Source: Fredinandcohnia onubensis
Lineage (GTDB): Bacteria > Bacillota > Bacilli > Bacillales > Bacillaceae_L
Direction: 5' to 3'
NCBI RefSeq assembly: GCF_002734285.1
Contig: NZ_NSEA01000008.1
Span: 246,902-310,901 of the forward strand
DNA: 64,000 nucleotides
How positions within the stretch are numbered: position 1 is the stretch's first letter; each line of letters starts with the position of its first letter. This document shows, piece by piece, positions 34,719 through 43,837 of this stretch. The position numbers and the translations under genes are program-made. Below the pieces are notes generated by a model. That model searched no databases. It was not told the origin of the DNA and saw nothing but the letters and a program-made list of their open reading frames with translations.

Positions 34719-35741
34719 CTACTCTTCATATTCAGGTGGTATTAATTCTTCAGGAACTTCGATTCCAATCTCTTTTAAATATTGAACAGCTCCAGCATGT
34801 AAAGGAACCTGTGAGTTTAATGTTAGTTCTGTAATATCATTCTTTGCTCCTATTGGATATGCTGTATCAATGTCATTCTTTCCGTCTTCGGAAATTGCCT
34901 TAAGCATTTTGTAACCTATATCTTTAGGCAGTTTACTAGTTGTTTGTGCACCCATTAATACCGTTACAGTATGAACATCATAGTCAATGCCTTCATAAGT
35001 CCCCGCAGGAATTGTGTAAGGAACTAAATATTTGTACTTCTCTGTAATCTTTTTGATGTCTTCCTCCGGGATACTAAGCAAATCAATATCCAGTGAACCT
35101 TGAATTTGTTGAACAAAACTATCCGGTGCAGGTCCTGCTTTGCTGGTTCCTATTATTTGTCTATTTACTACAGCATCTGCAGCGTCCGCTTGAACAGCTG
35201 GAAAATAGTCAGGTTCTATTCCAAGCTCTTCAAATACGATTTTCGTAATAGCTTCGGCTGATGAATTTGTAGAACCCGGATTAAACTTTTTACCGTTTAA
35301 ATCAATTAACTCCTTGACACCAGAGTCCTTCGTAACTATCCACTGTATTGGCGTTGAATCAAAATACCAAATTAACCTTAAGTCCTTAAATGGTTCATCC
35401 TTAAAACTTCCTAACCCATTATAGCTTTCATAATCCGTACTACTTACAGAGTTGCCAACTGGAACCATTCCATTACGTACTCGCTTTGAAATATCTACGG
35501 CACCTTGTGATTCTGTTACAGTGAACTTTAATTCTGGATAAACCTTTTCAATTGCTTTTGTGGCTGCTACCCAATAACCATATAACGCTGAACTAGCGGG
35601 TGGAGCACCTATAGTGAGAAACTCTGTTTTTCCTGATGAAGTTTGCTTGCCTCCCGCACTTGAATTATTCGAGGTATTACCACATGCTACCAAACCTAAC
35701 ATTGTAACTAAAATTGTAGTTATGAAAATCCATTTTCTCAA
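34719..35741 (-). CDS. TAXI family TRAP solute-binding lipoprotein
   Basis: 340 aa. The N-terminus is a lipoprotein signal with lipobox LVAC (Cys20) and a Ser/Gly-rich linker. The mature part matches TAXI proteins: FLTIGAPPASSALYGYW, SQGAVDISKRVRNG, DLNGKKFNPGSTNSSAEAI and TKAGPAPDSF-like segments. TAXI proteins bind dicarboxylates or amino-acid-like substrates outside the cell. It is the first gene of the catabolic operon. The start is TTG 35741 after AAGGGGGA, and an operator-covered promoter lies about 210 bases upstream, giving a long leader. Confidence 0.92.
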   Translation of the reverse strand: MRKWIFITTILVTMLGLVACGNTSNNSSAGGKQTSSGKTEFLTIGAPPASSALYGYWVAATKAIEKVYPELKFTVTESQGAVDISKRVRNGMVPVGNSVSSTDYESYNGLGSFKDEPFKDLRLIWYFDSTPIQWIVTKDSGVKELIDLNGKKFNPGSTNSSAEAITKIVFEELGIEPDYFPAVQADAADAVVNRQIIGTSKAGPAPDSFVQQIQGSLDIDLLSIPEEDIKKITEKYKYLVPYTIPAGTYEGIDYDVHTVTVLMGAQTTSKLPKDIGYKMLKAISEDGKNDIDTAYPIGAKNDITELTLNSQVPLHAGAVQYLKEIGIEVPEELIPPEYEE

Positions 35742-35947
35742 AGTTAAATCCCCCTTATTTTCCCGATTATTTGAAGACGCTTTCAGAGATGATAAAAATA
35801 CATTCCTCCTTTATTTTAAGTTTTAATATAAATTTGCTTATAAATTATTTTTTGCAAATTTAAGATTGTTTCAACAACACTTCCCCCTAATAAAGTCTTA
35901 ACTGATTGAAAATTTATGTAATTTTCGGGAAGTTCACCTATGTATAA

Positions 35948-35969
35948 ATAATAATGTATACATTATTAT
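35948..35969 (-). promoter_or_regulatory. GntR operator over the TRAP operon promoter
   Basis: A perfect 22-base palindrome with core ATAATGTATACATTAT, nearly the same as the one before the GntR gene. It covers the spacer and -10 box of the promoter, as expected for a repressor site. Confidence 0.85.
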
Positions 35970-35977
35970 AAAGTCAA
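35948..35977 (-). promoter_or_regulatory. Promoter of the TRAP/catabolic operon
   Basis: On the minus strand TTGACT (35977-35972) and TATTAT (35953-35948) are 18 bases apart, with the palindromic operator lying inside. The transcript would have about 200 untranslated bases before the TTG start. Confidence 0.65.
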
Positions 35978-36306
35978 TAATGTATTTAATTTTTTCTGAA
36001 AAGTCTAATCATTACTAACAATTATAATATTATTTAATCACAAAAGGTCCATTTAGCTAATGTAATGGACCTAATGCTAAAGAACGGATCTTATTCATCC
36101 CTTATTTACTTGTCGATATAGAACCAGTTAGTTTATTCGTATATTTTAAAATCATTTCTTTGTCAACTGCTTTATGTATTATAAAATCACTAAGAATCAG
36201 TTCCAATTCAGATGCCCTCCTCCATTTTTCTCCTTATAATTTGTATCATCGTAATCCTGTAATTCTTCCATAATCTCTGTTATTTTAATAGCTTAAAATA
36301 AAAGCA

Positions 36307-36342
36307 CAAAAAGGCGTTGGTAGAACACCAATGCCTTCCTTT
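36307..36342 (-). terminator. Terminator after the FAD oxidoreductase gene
   Basis: On the minus strand AAGGCATTGGT pairs with ACCAACGCCTT (one mismatch) and is followed by TTT. Confidence 0.7.
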
Positions 36343-36474
36343 ACTACATTAACTTCTACTATATTTAATTATTCCATGGCGTTGGGTTTAAATGTTGGGT
36401 GTGGAAGTGGCTCACCCAGTCCTTGAAAAGGATGGAACATTTTATATTAGACTACTTTAGGCAGCTTGTGGTAT

Positions 36475-37710
36475 TCATGAGACAGTATCCATAACCTTAA
36501 CTAGCTCCGCTTCAAAGTCACTCGGTTCATTGGCATAGTTATATATTCCAAGAAACTTCTCAATAACTGCAGGATGGGCGCTGATTAACTTGTTAACAGC
36601 ATCCTGTTGCTCAGAGATCGGTTCATTTTTGGAGAGCTCGCAGCCCATGTAAAAACGGACCATGAATTCAGCTTCAATTGAATGTTGATACTCTTCTCCG
36701 ATTTGGTCCCATTGGCTTAGTTGATTATTGTACCTTTTAAGAATATCGGCCAGTAACTGAGCTCCCCGGATGGCATCATGAATTCCCTGCGCCATTGCGG
36801 GGTCCTTGAAGCATATGGCATCCCCAACGAGCGCCCAGCCTTTGCCCATTCCTTCGTACCAGTAATTTTCATATTCATGCAATCCTCTAATTGGTTCTAT
36901 AAGGGTTGCTGTCGTAAGCCTTGCTCCAATTGTTGTGTTTGGGAATTGTTCTGTTAATAGCTGACGAAGGCTCTCTTCACTGTTCTGTTTGAATTTCTCT
37001 AGTAAGCCTTTATCGGAAAGTGGAAAGTTTGCAGTCACAACATAGTTGTTCTCATTAGTCGGAAAAAGAATGGCCATATTCTTTCCTCTTTTGTAAACTT
37101 CGAATTTCGCTTCGCCATCGTGCTGAAAGTTGGAAAAGTAACCAAAGTAAATTGCAACAGTTGAAGGACTGATGATTTTCTGCTTGCTCCTCACAAGCTT
37201 CCGAACGATCGAGTGTCTTCCATCCGCTCCTACTATAAGTGATGCCCTGAATTCCCGCAAGATCCCTGACGAATCTTCTCCTTTTACCCCAGCAGCTATG
37301 ACGTCTCCATCATAAATTAGATCCTTTACCCTAAACCCTTCCATTACCGTTACATTTTCCATAGACCCAGCCTTTCGAATTAAGATATCATCAAGGTGCG
37401 TTCTTCGGATGCAGTAGGCTGTGTCCTCACCGGCAACAACAGGAATGGGCCCTTCTATTACGGTATCTTCAAATTGGAATTTAATCGACTTAACCGGTGT
37501 CACATTGGTTTTTAAGACTTCGTCTAACACACCAAGGTCCCTCAGTAAAGCTGTTGTATTGTTAAAAAACGTATTCGTCGACAATGTGTCACTTGGGAAT
37601 GTGGCCTTGTCCACCAATAACACCTTAAACCCTGCCTTAGCCAAGTAAATTGTTAACGCAGAACCCGCACATCTTGCTCCTGTTACAATCACATCATAGT
37701 TCTTCTCCAC
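36475..37710 (-). CDS. FAD-dependent oxidoreductase (PHBH / geranylgeranyl-reductase-like)
   Basis: 411 aa. The N-terminal FAD motif is VTGARCAGSALTIYLA (a GxGxxG variant, GARCAG) followed by VLLVDKATFPSDTLST; GADGRHSIVR and GDAICFKDPAMAQGI are the second and third FAD-binding motifs of the group A flavoprotein monooxygenase/geranylgeranyl reductase superfamily. No membrane segment. It stands alone, with GAGGAG before a GTG start and a terminator after, so context does not give a substrate; polyketide, terpenoid or aromatic hydroxylation or reduction are possible. Confidence 0.85.
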   Translation of the reverse strand: MEKNYDVIVTGARCAGSALTIYLAKAGFKVLLVDKATFPSDTLSTNTFFNNTTALLRDLGVLDEVLKTNVTPVKSIKFQFEDTVIEGPIPVVAGEDTAYCIRRTHLDDILIRKAGSMENVTVMEGFRVKDLIYDGDVIAAGVKGEDSSGILREFRASLIVGADGRHSIVRKLVRSKQKIISPSTVAIYFGYFSNFQHDGEAKFEVYKRGKNMAILFPTNENNYVVTANFPLSDKGLLEKFKQNSEESLRQLLTEQFPNTTIGARLTTATLIEPIRGLHEYENYWYEGMGKGWALVGDAICFKDPAMAQGIHDAIRGAQLLADILKRYNNQLSQWDQIGEEYQHSIEAEFMVRFYMGCELSKNEPISEQQDAVNKLISAHPAVIEKFLGIYNYANEPSDFEAELVKVMDTVS

Positions 37711-38019
37711 CGTCTCACTCCTCGTTTCTTTAATCAGTCCCCTCTTAAAAATATTGTTGAATGGACTTAATTATTCCATTTTGTACTGTGAGGCGATGTG
37801 AATTAGTGACGTTTCTCGGAGCAGAACATACTACATAATACTAGCGTTAATCTGGAACTGTTGCTTAAGACTACTAATATTATTATCACGGAATATTTTT
37901 ATTACATTTTGTTATTTAAGAATGTTGTCTGCGCAGTATGAATACAATAAGAAAGACGACCAGCAATGATCGTCTACTTAACAGATTTATTCAAAATTTG
38001 ATATCTAGATAAAATTTTC
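37711..38019. other. Intergenic region between the oxidoreductase and toxin module
   Basis: About 310 A/T-rich bases. Apart from a terminator near 37950-37976 and presumably the oxidoreductase promoter, no feature is seen. Confidence 0.45.
37950..37976 (-). terminator. Terminator after the SUKH immunity gene
   Basis: On the minus strand AGACGA pairs with TCGTCT around a ten-base loop and is followed by TTCTTATT. Confidence 0.6.
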
Positions 38020-38478
38020 TTACAAAAGTACAGTTTTCAACGCATCATATAACATTGAATCAAAACTTTCAAAGGATTGGATTAACGTGCCAGAGGGTTT
38101 ATCCAATTCAACGTAATTATTTTCCTTCGAGTTGTAACAATACCACGCTGTATCAGAATCACCAAAAAAGATATATTGTCTTTGCCAATCATTTTCATAC
38201 CAAAGCTCATTCGTCTCAATAAACCCATGAACTTCTTCTACATCCTGTTCAAGCAATCTCTCATCAACACCATAGAATACTAATCCATTAAAATCTAGTC
38301 CATTTATTTCTTTTAGAAAATTAACATATGAATCAGGTAAAACAACGTTTTCAAATTTTTGATTAACTTCATTTTTCATCTTTATAATTTCTTCCTCACT
38401 TGCTGGATTTCTAAGGGTACCTCCATATTTTTCTTCAATTTTTGCTAGTTCTTTCAATAAGTCTATCCATTGAGACAT
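38020..38478 (-). CDS. SMI1/KNR4 (SUKH) family immunity protein
   Basis: 152 aa. SUKH signatures are visible: an N-terminal helix, PASEEEIIKMKNEV, LPDSYVNFLKEINGLDFNGLVFYG, and IFFGDSDTAWYCYNSKENNYVELD. SUKH proteins neutralise partner nuclease toxins in polymorphic toxin systems. It lies directly after the HNH toxin gene (16 bases), the normal place for the cognate immunity gene, and GAAGGGAAGA precedes the ATG. Confidence 0.9.
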   Translation of the reverse strand: MSQWIDLLKELAKIEEKYGGTLRNPASEEEIIKMKNEVNQKFENVVLPDSYVNFLKEINGLDFNGLVFYGVDERLLEQDVEEVHGFIETNELWYENDWQRQYIFFGDSDTAWYCYNSKENNYVELDKPSGTLIQSFESFDSMLYDALKTVLL

Positions 38479-38494
38479 CGCAAAATCTTCCCTT

Positions 38495-39778
38495 CTATTT
38501 AAACGGTTTTGATGGATAAATATCTTCTTCGAACAATGGCCAGTTGATCGTTTTACTTTGCTTAGGTAATAATCCTTTAGTTAATGAGTTTTGTTCATTT
38601 GTAATCGCCTTATGATAAGGGTCATTCTTTATTAATACCAGGTTAGTAAAATCATTTGTACCACCATCATCTAAAGGTAAATTGTGATGAACTTGCCATC
38701 CTTTCGGATTAAGACCATCTTTCATTCTAGCAATATCTGCATCACTTAAGCCTGCTGTTCTTAAATATTCAACTCTTTGAGGGTCGTTAGCAAATTCTTT
38801 AAGAAAATTTTTTCTTACTGAACTATTAAATTCCCTTCTAAGTTTTGCTGTTTCGTCAGGCAGCCTTTTGGTGTAGATAATTTCTTCTACCTTTACACCT
38901 TTTAAATGAACTTTTTCTCCTTTTAAGGTTCCAATAAAATAATCCTCATTGTTATTTTTACCGGTCCCCTTAGCAACACCTTCAACTCCATTAACACTCT
39001 TAACATCCACTTCATCCACCTGCGAACTCTTAATTCGCTTGATCAAATCCTTTGCCTCACCAAATGCATCCTTAACGGTTTTATTAACTACTCCTACACC
39101 TGCAAGGGCCTCTTGTCTGATTTGTGGAATTGGAATGTCTCCAAATCCTCTCTTCACTTTATCAAACCAAACCTTTGTTGCAGCGATTGGACCTTTTACC
39201 ACTTCATTATACACGGAGCGGAATGCTTGTTGAACCCTTTTCGGATCTAGAACGTTTCGTATTTTCATAAAAGCTTCGGGTGATTTTGCTAGGGAAGGGA
39301 GACCCGCTTTTACACCTTTTACTGCTGCTTTCCCTCCAACACCAACTGCTTTTGCAGGTGGGACAAATGTCAGTGCTAGAAATCCTACAGCCAGTACACG
39401 GTCTCCTGCTGAAAGCTTTTCACCGGTAATGGGATCGTACTCACTAAATACTCGCTGGATGTCATACCAGCCCACGAGTTCAAGTAAAAACTCCCCTACT
39501 TTACCAGACATCTTTTGTTCATCGTTTTTCATATTCGCAGCGGTCAGCTTAATTAATTGTTGGGCATCATCAAGCTTGCTTTTGTATTTTTTGATCGAGT
39601 ATTTTAAATCAGCTTCTAAATTATGTATGGAGCCTGGAACAACTCCTGGGAAATTAGCAAGCATGGAAGAAAAATGCCAATTAATCGCATCTAAAGCATC
39701 GTCACATTCCCGCTCTGCTTTTCCAATTTGACTAGCAAAATCCTCTAACTCCTCGGCCTTAACTTTAATATCGCTCAT
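38495..39778 (-). CDS. T7SS-type polymorphic toxin with C-terminal HNH nuclease
   Basis: 427 aa. Residues 1-100 form a WXG/LXG-like helical hairpin (INWHFSSM, then long helices) for export by the Esx/Yuk secretion system. A pretoxin segment follows (YDPITGEKLSAGDRVLAVGF, about 114-133), then a linker. The C-terminal about 110 residues are an HNH nuclease: GWQVHHNLPLDDGGTND, NLVLIKNDPYHKAIT, with the catalytic His pair and final His. The gene overlaps the upstream DUF5082 partner by four bases and is followed by a SUKH immunity gene. It should kill sister cells by DNA or RNA cleavage; the secretion apparatus is not in this window. Confidence 0.9.
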   Translation of the reverse strand: MSDIKVKAEELEDFASQIGKAERECDDALDAINWHFSSMLANFPGVVPGSIHNLEADLKYSIKKYKSKLDDAQQLIKLTAANMKNDEQKMSGKVGEFLLELVGWYDIQRVFSEYDPITGEKLSAGDRVLAVGFLALTFVPPAKAVGVGGKAAVKGVKAGLPSLAKSPEAFMKIRNVLDPKRVQQAFRSVYNEVVKGPIAATKVWFDKVKRGFGDIPIPQIRQEALAGVGVVNKTVKDAFGEAKDLIKRIKSSQVDEVDVKSVNGVEGVAKGTGKNNNEDYFIGTLKGEKVHLKGVKVEEIIYTKRLPDETAKLRREFNSSVRKNFLKEFANDPQRVEYLRTAGLSDADIARMKDGLNPKGWQVHHNLPLDDGGTNDFTNLVLIKNDPYHKAITNEQNSLTKGLLPKQSKTINWPLFEEDIYPSKPFK

Positions 39779-40086
39779 CGCAGGGCCTCCGCTTTAGCTA
39801 GTAATCTTCGAATCTCTTTGTTGATTTCTTTGATCAACAGCTCACCCTGATGATTGATTTTGTTCCCCGTACTATTGATTTCTGCTGCAATTTCCTCATA
39901 CGCATCTCTTGTCTGCCCCTTCCATTGATGCGCATAACAACCGTGTGCAGACCGATAAATCTGTTTACTATTGCCCATTCTGCTTAATGCCTGATGAATA
40001 TTCGAACGATAGCCTTCTAATATATCAGCCATCATTAAATATTTCCGGCGTTGCACTTTCCTCTCGATTTCGTCTATAAGCTCCAT
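39775..40086 (-). CDS. DUF5082 (YwqH-like) partner of the toxin
   Basis: 103 aa, wholly helical, with WKGQTRDAYEE, a WXG100-like turn between two helices. It resembles B. subtilis YwqH, which precedes the YwqJ toxin and acts with small WXG-like proteins as an export partner. ATGA overlap with the toxin gene shows coupling, and GAGGAGAGG precedes the start. A second small partner (DUF5344 type), usual in such operons, is not seen. Confidence 0.82.
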   Translation of the reverse strand: MELIDEIERKVQRRKYLMMADILEGYRSNIHQALSRMGNSKQIYRSAHGCYAHQWKGQTRDAYEEIAAEINSTGNKINHQGELLIKEINKEIRRLLAKAEALR

Positions 40087-40621
40087 ATTCCTCTCCTCTT
40101 AGGTAAATGTCATATTGTAAATTTTACCAGTTAAGAGCTTTTTTTTTATGATTCAAAAGGCACAAATATATTTCTCAAAATAGGGGGCGAAAGGGCTATT
40201 TTTCAGTATCTGCTATCCTAAAAAAATTGAAACAAAAGATGCTGGTCTTCACCGTTTGTCATTTTCTTGTTTGAAGAACAAAATTTACATAAGTAAATGA
40301 CATAAAAAAATTGTCTAAAGCAATAGATTAGAATAATATTTCTATAATCATATTAGATACCAAAACGACTAAACGGCCTTAGCCCTATAAAATAGAGCTA
40401 AAGCCGCAAAGATCATTTTTATTATTTCCACTGTCTATTAGGCAGTAGCAGTTCAATTTGTTAAACTGCGCTTTGTACACACAGATAAGTTACAGGAACA
40501 GACAGCTTGATCTTGACTAGAAGAAGAAAAGGCCGAGTAAATGACCCCATGTGTTTTTATTACAATACCAACCAAATAATCAAAGTTCTATTTATCGTTA
40601 CTATCTGACAGAAAGTATTAT
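40087..40621. other. Intergenic region between toxin module and restriction system
   Basis: 535 A/T-rich bases without a gene. An imperfect hairpin at about 40375-40413 (GGCCTTAGC with GCTAAAGCC) could end transcription of the restriction operon, though its T run is weak. The toxin promoter should lie here. Confidence 0.5.
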
Positions 40622-41947
40622 TTATATATTTCTTTTCTTACTTTCAACTATTAACCATTTGATAAAATTATAATCCTCTATACCTACATAACACTTCATT
40701 GCAAAATATGTGTTAATTTTATATGCGATAATATCGTCAAAATCACTATTATTTTCAACATTTACTTTCCCAACATATTTGATAATTTCTTTTTCGCATG
40801 AAGGAAAAAGAAATACATTTTCTACGCCAACAATTTTTTTTAACTTCATTTCTAATTTCTTGTTAGGAAACCAAAAGTGTTCCGATTTAATGTTATTAAA
40901 AATAGTATAAGCATAGAAGAGTTGTTTCACCACATCTGGCCATCCTGGCAGATTAGTATCTATATTGTAATATTTTGCGTCAAGTATATACAATTTTTGT
41001 CCAAATAAGAATATTATGTCTGGCCTCTGATTTTGAACTATAGCATTACTTTCAATCTCCCAGTTGAGCTTTGGGATTATTTTTTTCAGTGCTTTGTACT
41101 GATTTCTGAATAATTCACTACAAATTAACTCCCATACATTTTGAAAATATGGTGTAACTAAAATGTCAATATCATCTTCTTTGCTTTTCTCTTCTATACC
41201 AGATAAAAAATCTATCATTAATTTTATTACATTTATTTCTCTTTCAATAAACGTGCCGTTTAGTTCATTTTTTAAGAATTGTATTGCATATGAGATGTCA
41301 ATAGTTAGCTCAGGTGTTCCAATATTGTCAATATTTAACTCAGGGGATATTCCAATTAACCAGCCATACTTTTCTATACTCATACTTACACAATATCTAT
41401 GTAAAATAGAGAGTTTATTTTGTTGATTTATAGTAATTCTTTTTGAAATTATATCAGCATAAATGACAGATCTTCTAGTAAAAATAGGTTGCCTTTTATT
41501 TATTGTTGCTCCCCAATCAATATTTCCTGTAGACTGTAGAGTATTTACTCTATTTTCCTTTACTAAGAAACCATTTTGAGTAAAATCTTTAATAAGGTTA
41601 TAAGCCGTTAATAGACTCTCATTTTGATGTCCCTCGTCCCCACCCATAAGATCCATCTTTTCATCATTGAAATTTGCATCACTTCGATATTTTAATAAGG
41701 TCTCGAATAACACCTGAGCATGTTTCCTTAAATTCTCTTCATGAGATGGGAGTGGATATGTTTTAGGGAAAATAATAATAAAATTGTTCCTGTATATCAC
41801 AATACCAGTTGCTATAAATTTAATTTTATTTTGCCTAACGTTACAGACCCCTCTATCTACTAAATGATTTACAATGCCTATTGGAAGCTCATCAATTTCG
41901 TATTCATTATGTTCAAGGAAATTATAGCTCAGACTCGTTCTGCTCAT
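40622..41947 (-). CDS. LlaJI-family restriction endonuclease (McrC-like subunit)
   Basis: 441 aa. An N-terminal LlaJI/McrC-type recognition-linked region is followed by a PD-(D/E)xK nuclease core near 310-335: RPDIIFLFGQKLYILDAKYYN gives PD, then D-A-K. The segment NVWELICSELF and FPS at the end are also family features. In such systems (LlaJI, BsuMI, McrBC) this protein cuts DNA when activated by the AAA+ GTPase partner. Its start overlaps the McrB-like gene by 26 bases. Specificity is not readable from sequence. Confidence 0.87.
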   Translation of the reverse strand: MSRTSLSYNFLEHNEYEIDELPIGIVNHLVDRGVCNVRQNKIKFIATGIVIYRNNFIIIFPKTYPLPSHEENLRKHAQVLFETLLKYRSDANFNDEKMDLMGGDEGHQNESLLTAYNLIKDFTQNGFLVKENRVNTLQSTGNIDWGATINKRQPIFTRRSVIYADIISKRITINQQNKLSILHRYCVSMSIEKYGWLIGISPELNIDNIGTPELTIDISYAIQFLKNELNGTFIEREINVIKLMIDFLSGIEEKSKEDDIDILVTPYFQNVWELICSELFRNQYKALKKIIPKLNWEIESNAIVQNQRPDIIFLFGQKLYILDAKYYNIDTNLPGWPDVVKQLFYAYTIFNNIKSEHFWFPNKKLEMKLKKIVGVENVFLFPSCEKEIIKYVGKVNVENNSDFDDIIAYKINTYFAMKCYVGIEDYNFIKWLIVESKKRNI

Positions 41948-43592
41948 CTATCCCACCATATACTTGCTTATTTTCAGCAACCCTAGATTCGGTACTATTT
42001 AGTTCCAATTCCGTTTTAATTGAGAGCTCTTCTTCTTTTAACTCGTAAATACCATTCTTAATATTCATTACATCTGAGCCTCTTGTAAAATTTGTTATTA
42101 GTTCTGAGTATGTTCTAATTCCACGATCAAAAAAATCTTGTCTTTTATACCTAACAACATCATCCCATAAATAAATTAGTAACTTTGAAGCAAAGCTGTT
42201 ATTATCACTTATCTCGTCAGGACTAATAAAATAAGGTCCTATTAACCGGTCTTCATTTATTCCCATGTCCTTAAGCTTATCGTTGATAGCATTAAGAATA
42301 TATCTCCATTCAAACTCTTCTCCTGCATAACTGATTAGACTATTCTCATGTACAAATCCCTTTTCTTTAATTGGCATATATTTAAACTTCCAACGACGCT
42401 TAAATGCAGAATCAAGTACGTAAACACCTTGATCGGCACTATTCATCGTTGCAACGATATTCATGTTACGGGGGATATACAAACCTTCCATAAAATGATG
42501 TTTTATATCCTCAAGCGACATTAAATAGTGTTTTAATTCCTCTTTGGGATTTATTTTGTACTGACTACTACCGTCTACTCCTCTATCTAACAATTGGAAA
42601 ACATCCCCAAATACCGTTGGTGCATTTGCCCTGTTTATTTCTTCGATAAGCAAGGTATATTTCATTGTTGGATTTCGAACAGCCTTAATTAAAACATCAA
42701 TAAAAGGACCAGGAGAAAATTGGTAATCAATAATTGGTTCACCTTTTTGAAATTTATCACCGCTTAATCTATATAGAGTAGAATCTGTGCTCTTATATAG
42801 AGGTGTAGGCTTATAGCTCCCAACGAAATCAAAATAAGAGTACTCTGAGTGAAAGACAACTCTAACGGTATTCGAAAAGTTTTTCTCAAGATATCTACTC
42901 TTTCCTGTGCCCGGTGCTCCGTAAACTATCAAATTCTCAGCAGGGACATCCGTGAGTTTAATAAATTCCTGTACTTCTTCCCGCATATTAAGCGCTTTTT
43001 CCTTTAATTGTTTATCAGAAGCTAAATAATAAACAATTTCTGCGACATAGGTTTGACTAACGTTTACAAGTCCTAACAAGTTTAATGTTGGAGAAACATA
43101 GTAGTCATGCCTATCTATCGTTTTACTTCCAAACCACCAGTTATAATCAGTTAAAAGTCTACAAAGATACGAACCACTTTTTTTATCCTCACCAAAATAT
43201 TCTTCAATTGCTTCTTTTATTTCAGGAGCAAACTCCTCAATCTGCTCATCTTTTAAGTTTTTAATTTTCGCGAGGAATTGCTTTCTGCTCATGCTATTAA
43301 TCTCAGAATCAGCAAGCTCTTCCACGATCTTTTTATATTTAATTAATTCAGAAACAAACTCTACTACAAATGTAGCGATATAGAACCATTGGTTTGGGCA
43401 GAATATTTTATTATTCGAACTTGGAGTTATTTCAGCCGAGTAATCAAAGAATTGAATAGAAGCATTTTTAGCCTCAAGTACCTGTGAAAGTCTATCTTTA
43501 AAATCTCTAGTCAATTTAAAGTCTTCGTTTTTAAATGTATTTCGGAAATGTTCTCTAGAGGTAATAGCTAACTGGTTTAAATCTCTTAACAC
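41922..43592 (-). CDS. McrB-like AAA+ NTPase restriction subunit
   Basis: About 556 aa from the GTG at 43592, with GGAGG exactly eight bases upstream. A longer frame to 43670 would begin upstream of the promoter -10 box, and the ATG at 43607 has no ribosome site. The AAA+ module has Walker A GAPGTGKS, Walker B LLIEEINRANAP, and the McrB signature NIVATMNSADQGVYVLDSAFKRRW. The N-terminal 220 residues should bind the target DNA and differ from E. coli McrB. It drives the LlaJI-type nuclease encoded next. Close counterparts are the BsuMI/LlaJI restriction subunits. Confidence 0.9.
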   Translation of the reverse strand: MLRDLNQLAITSREHFRNTFKNEDFKLTRDFKDRLSQVLEAKNASIQFFDYSAEITPSSNNKIFCPNQWFYIATFVVEFVSELIKYKKIVEELADSEINSMSRKQFLAKIKNLKDEQIEEFAPEIKEAIEEYFGEDKKSGSYLCRLLTDYNWWFGSKTIDRHDYYVSPTLNLLGLVNVSQTYVAEIVYYLASDKQLKEKALNMREEVQEFIKLTDVPAENLIVYGAPGTGKSRYLEKNFSNTVRVVFHSEYSYFDFVGSYKPTPLYKSTDSTLYRLSGDKFQKGEPIIDYQFSPGPFIDVLIKAVRNPTMKYTLLIEEINRANAPTVFGDVFQLLDRGVDGSSQYKINPKEELKHYLMSLEDIKHHFMEGLYIPRNMNIVATMNSADQGVYVLDSAFKRRWKFKYMPIKEKGFVHENSLISYAGEEFEWRYILNAINDKLKDMGINEDRLIGPYFISPDEISDNNSFASKLLIYLWDDVVRYKRQDFFDRGIRTYSELITNFTRGSDVMNIKNGIYELKEEELSIKTELELNSTESRVAENKQVYGGIDEQNESEL

Positions 43593-43634
43593 AAATGTAT
43601 CCTCCATATAAATATCTTTTTTAACTATATTCCC

Positions 43635-43640
43635 ATTATA
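43635..43640 (-). promoter_or_regulatory. -10 box of the restriction genes
   Basis: TATAAT on the minus strand, with TTGCAA 19 bases upstream as a weak -35. It lies between the methylase terminator and the GTG start, so the nuclease genes have their own promoter. Confidence 0.5.
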
Positions 43641-43780
43641 ACCCACTCCGTTACATATTTTGCAAATCATTAGTTCAAACGAACCATCATATTATCCTCT
43701 ATTCTGTTCCAACAAACCAAATTATCCATTAATTAACTTCAGTAAAATTAGATATTTTCCCCTCTTATTTAATAATAGTA

Positions 43781-43820
43781 AAAGGTGGATAGAAATAATT
43801 TATTTCAATCCACCTTTACA
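43781..43820 (-). terminator. Terminator after the C5 methyltransferase gene
   Basis: AAAGGTGGAT and ATCCACCTTT enclose a further paired AGAAATAA/TTATTTC stem; the minus strand then reads TACTATTATT. It separates methylase from restriction transcription. Confidence 0.75.
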
Positions 43821-43837
43821 AAGTTTTGGAAAAACTA

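Larger units (their letters stand above)
35742..36474. other. Long intergenic region upstream of the TRAP operon
   Basis: About 730 bases. The left part holds a roughly 200-base leader and the operator/promoter at 35948-35977; the right part holds a minus-strand terminator at 36307-36342. Between them only short, frame-broken minus-strand reading frames (about 36100-36280) are visible, perhaps a gene remnant, and I do not recognise them. Confidence 0.5.

Noticed and set aside
36100-36280. Small minus-strand gene in the gap right of the TRAP promoter
   Set aside because: Two short frames overlap with stops, and neither has a good start, ribosome site or recognisable family; perhaps a remnant.
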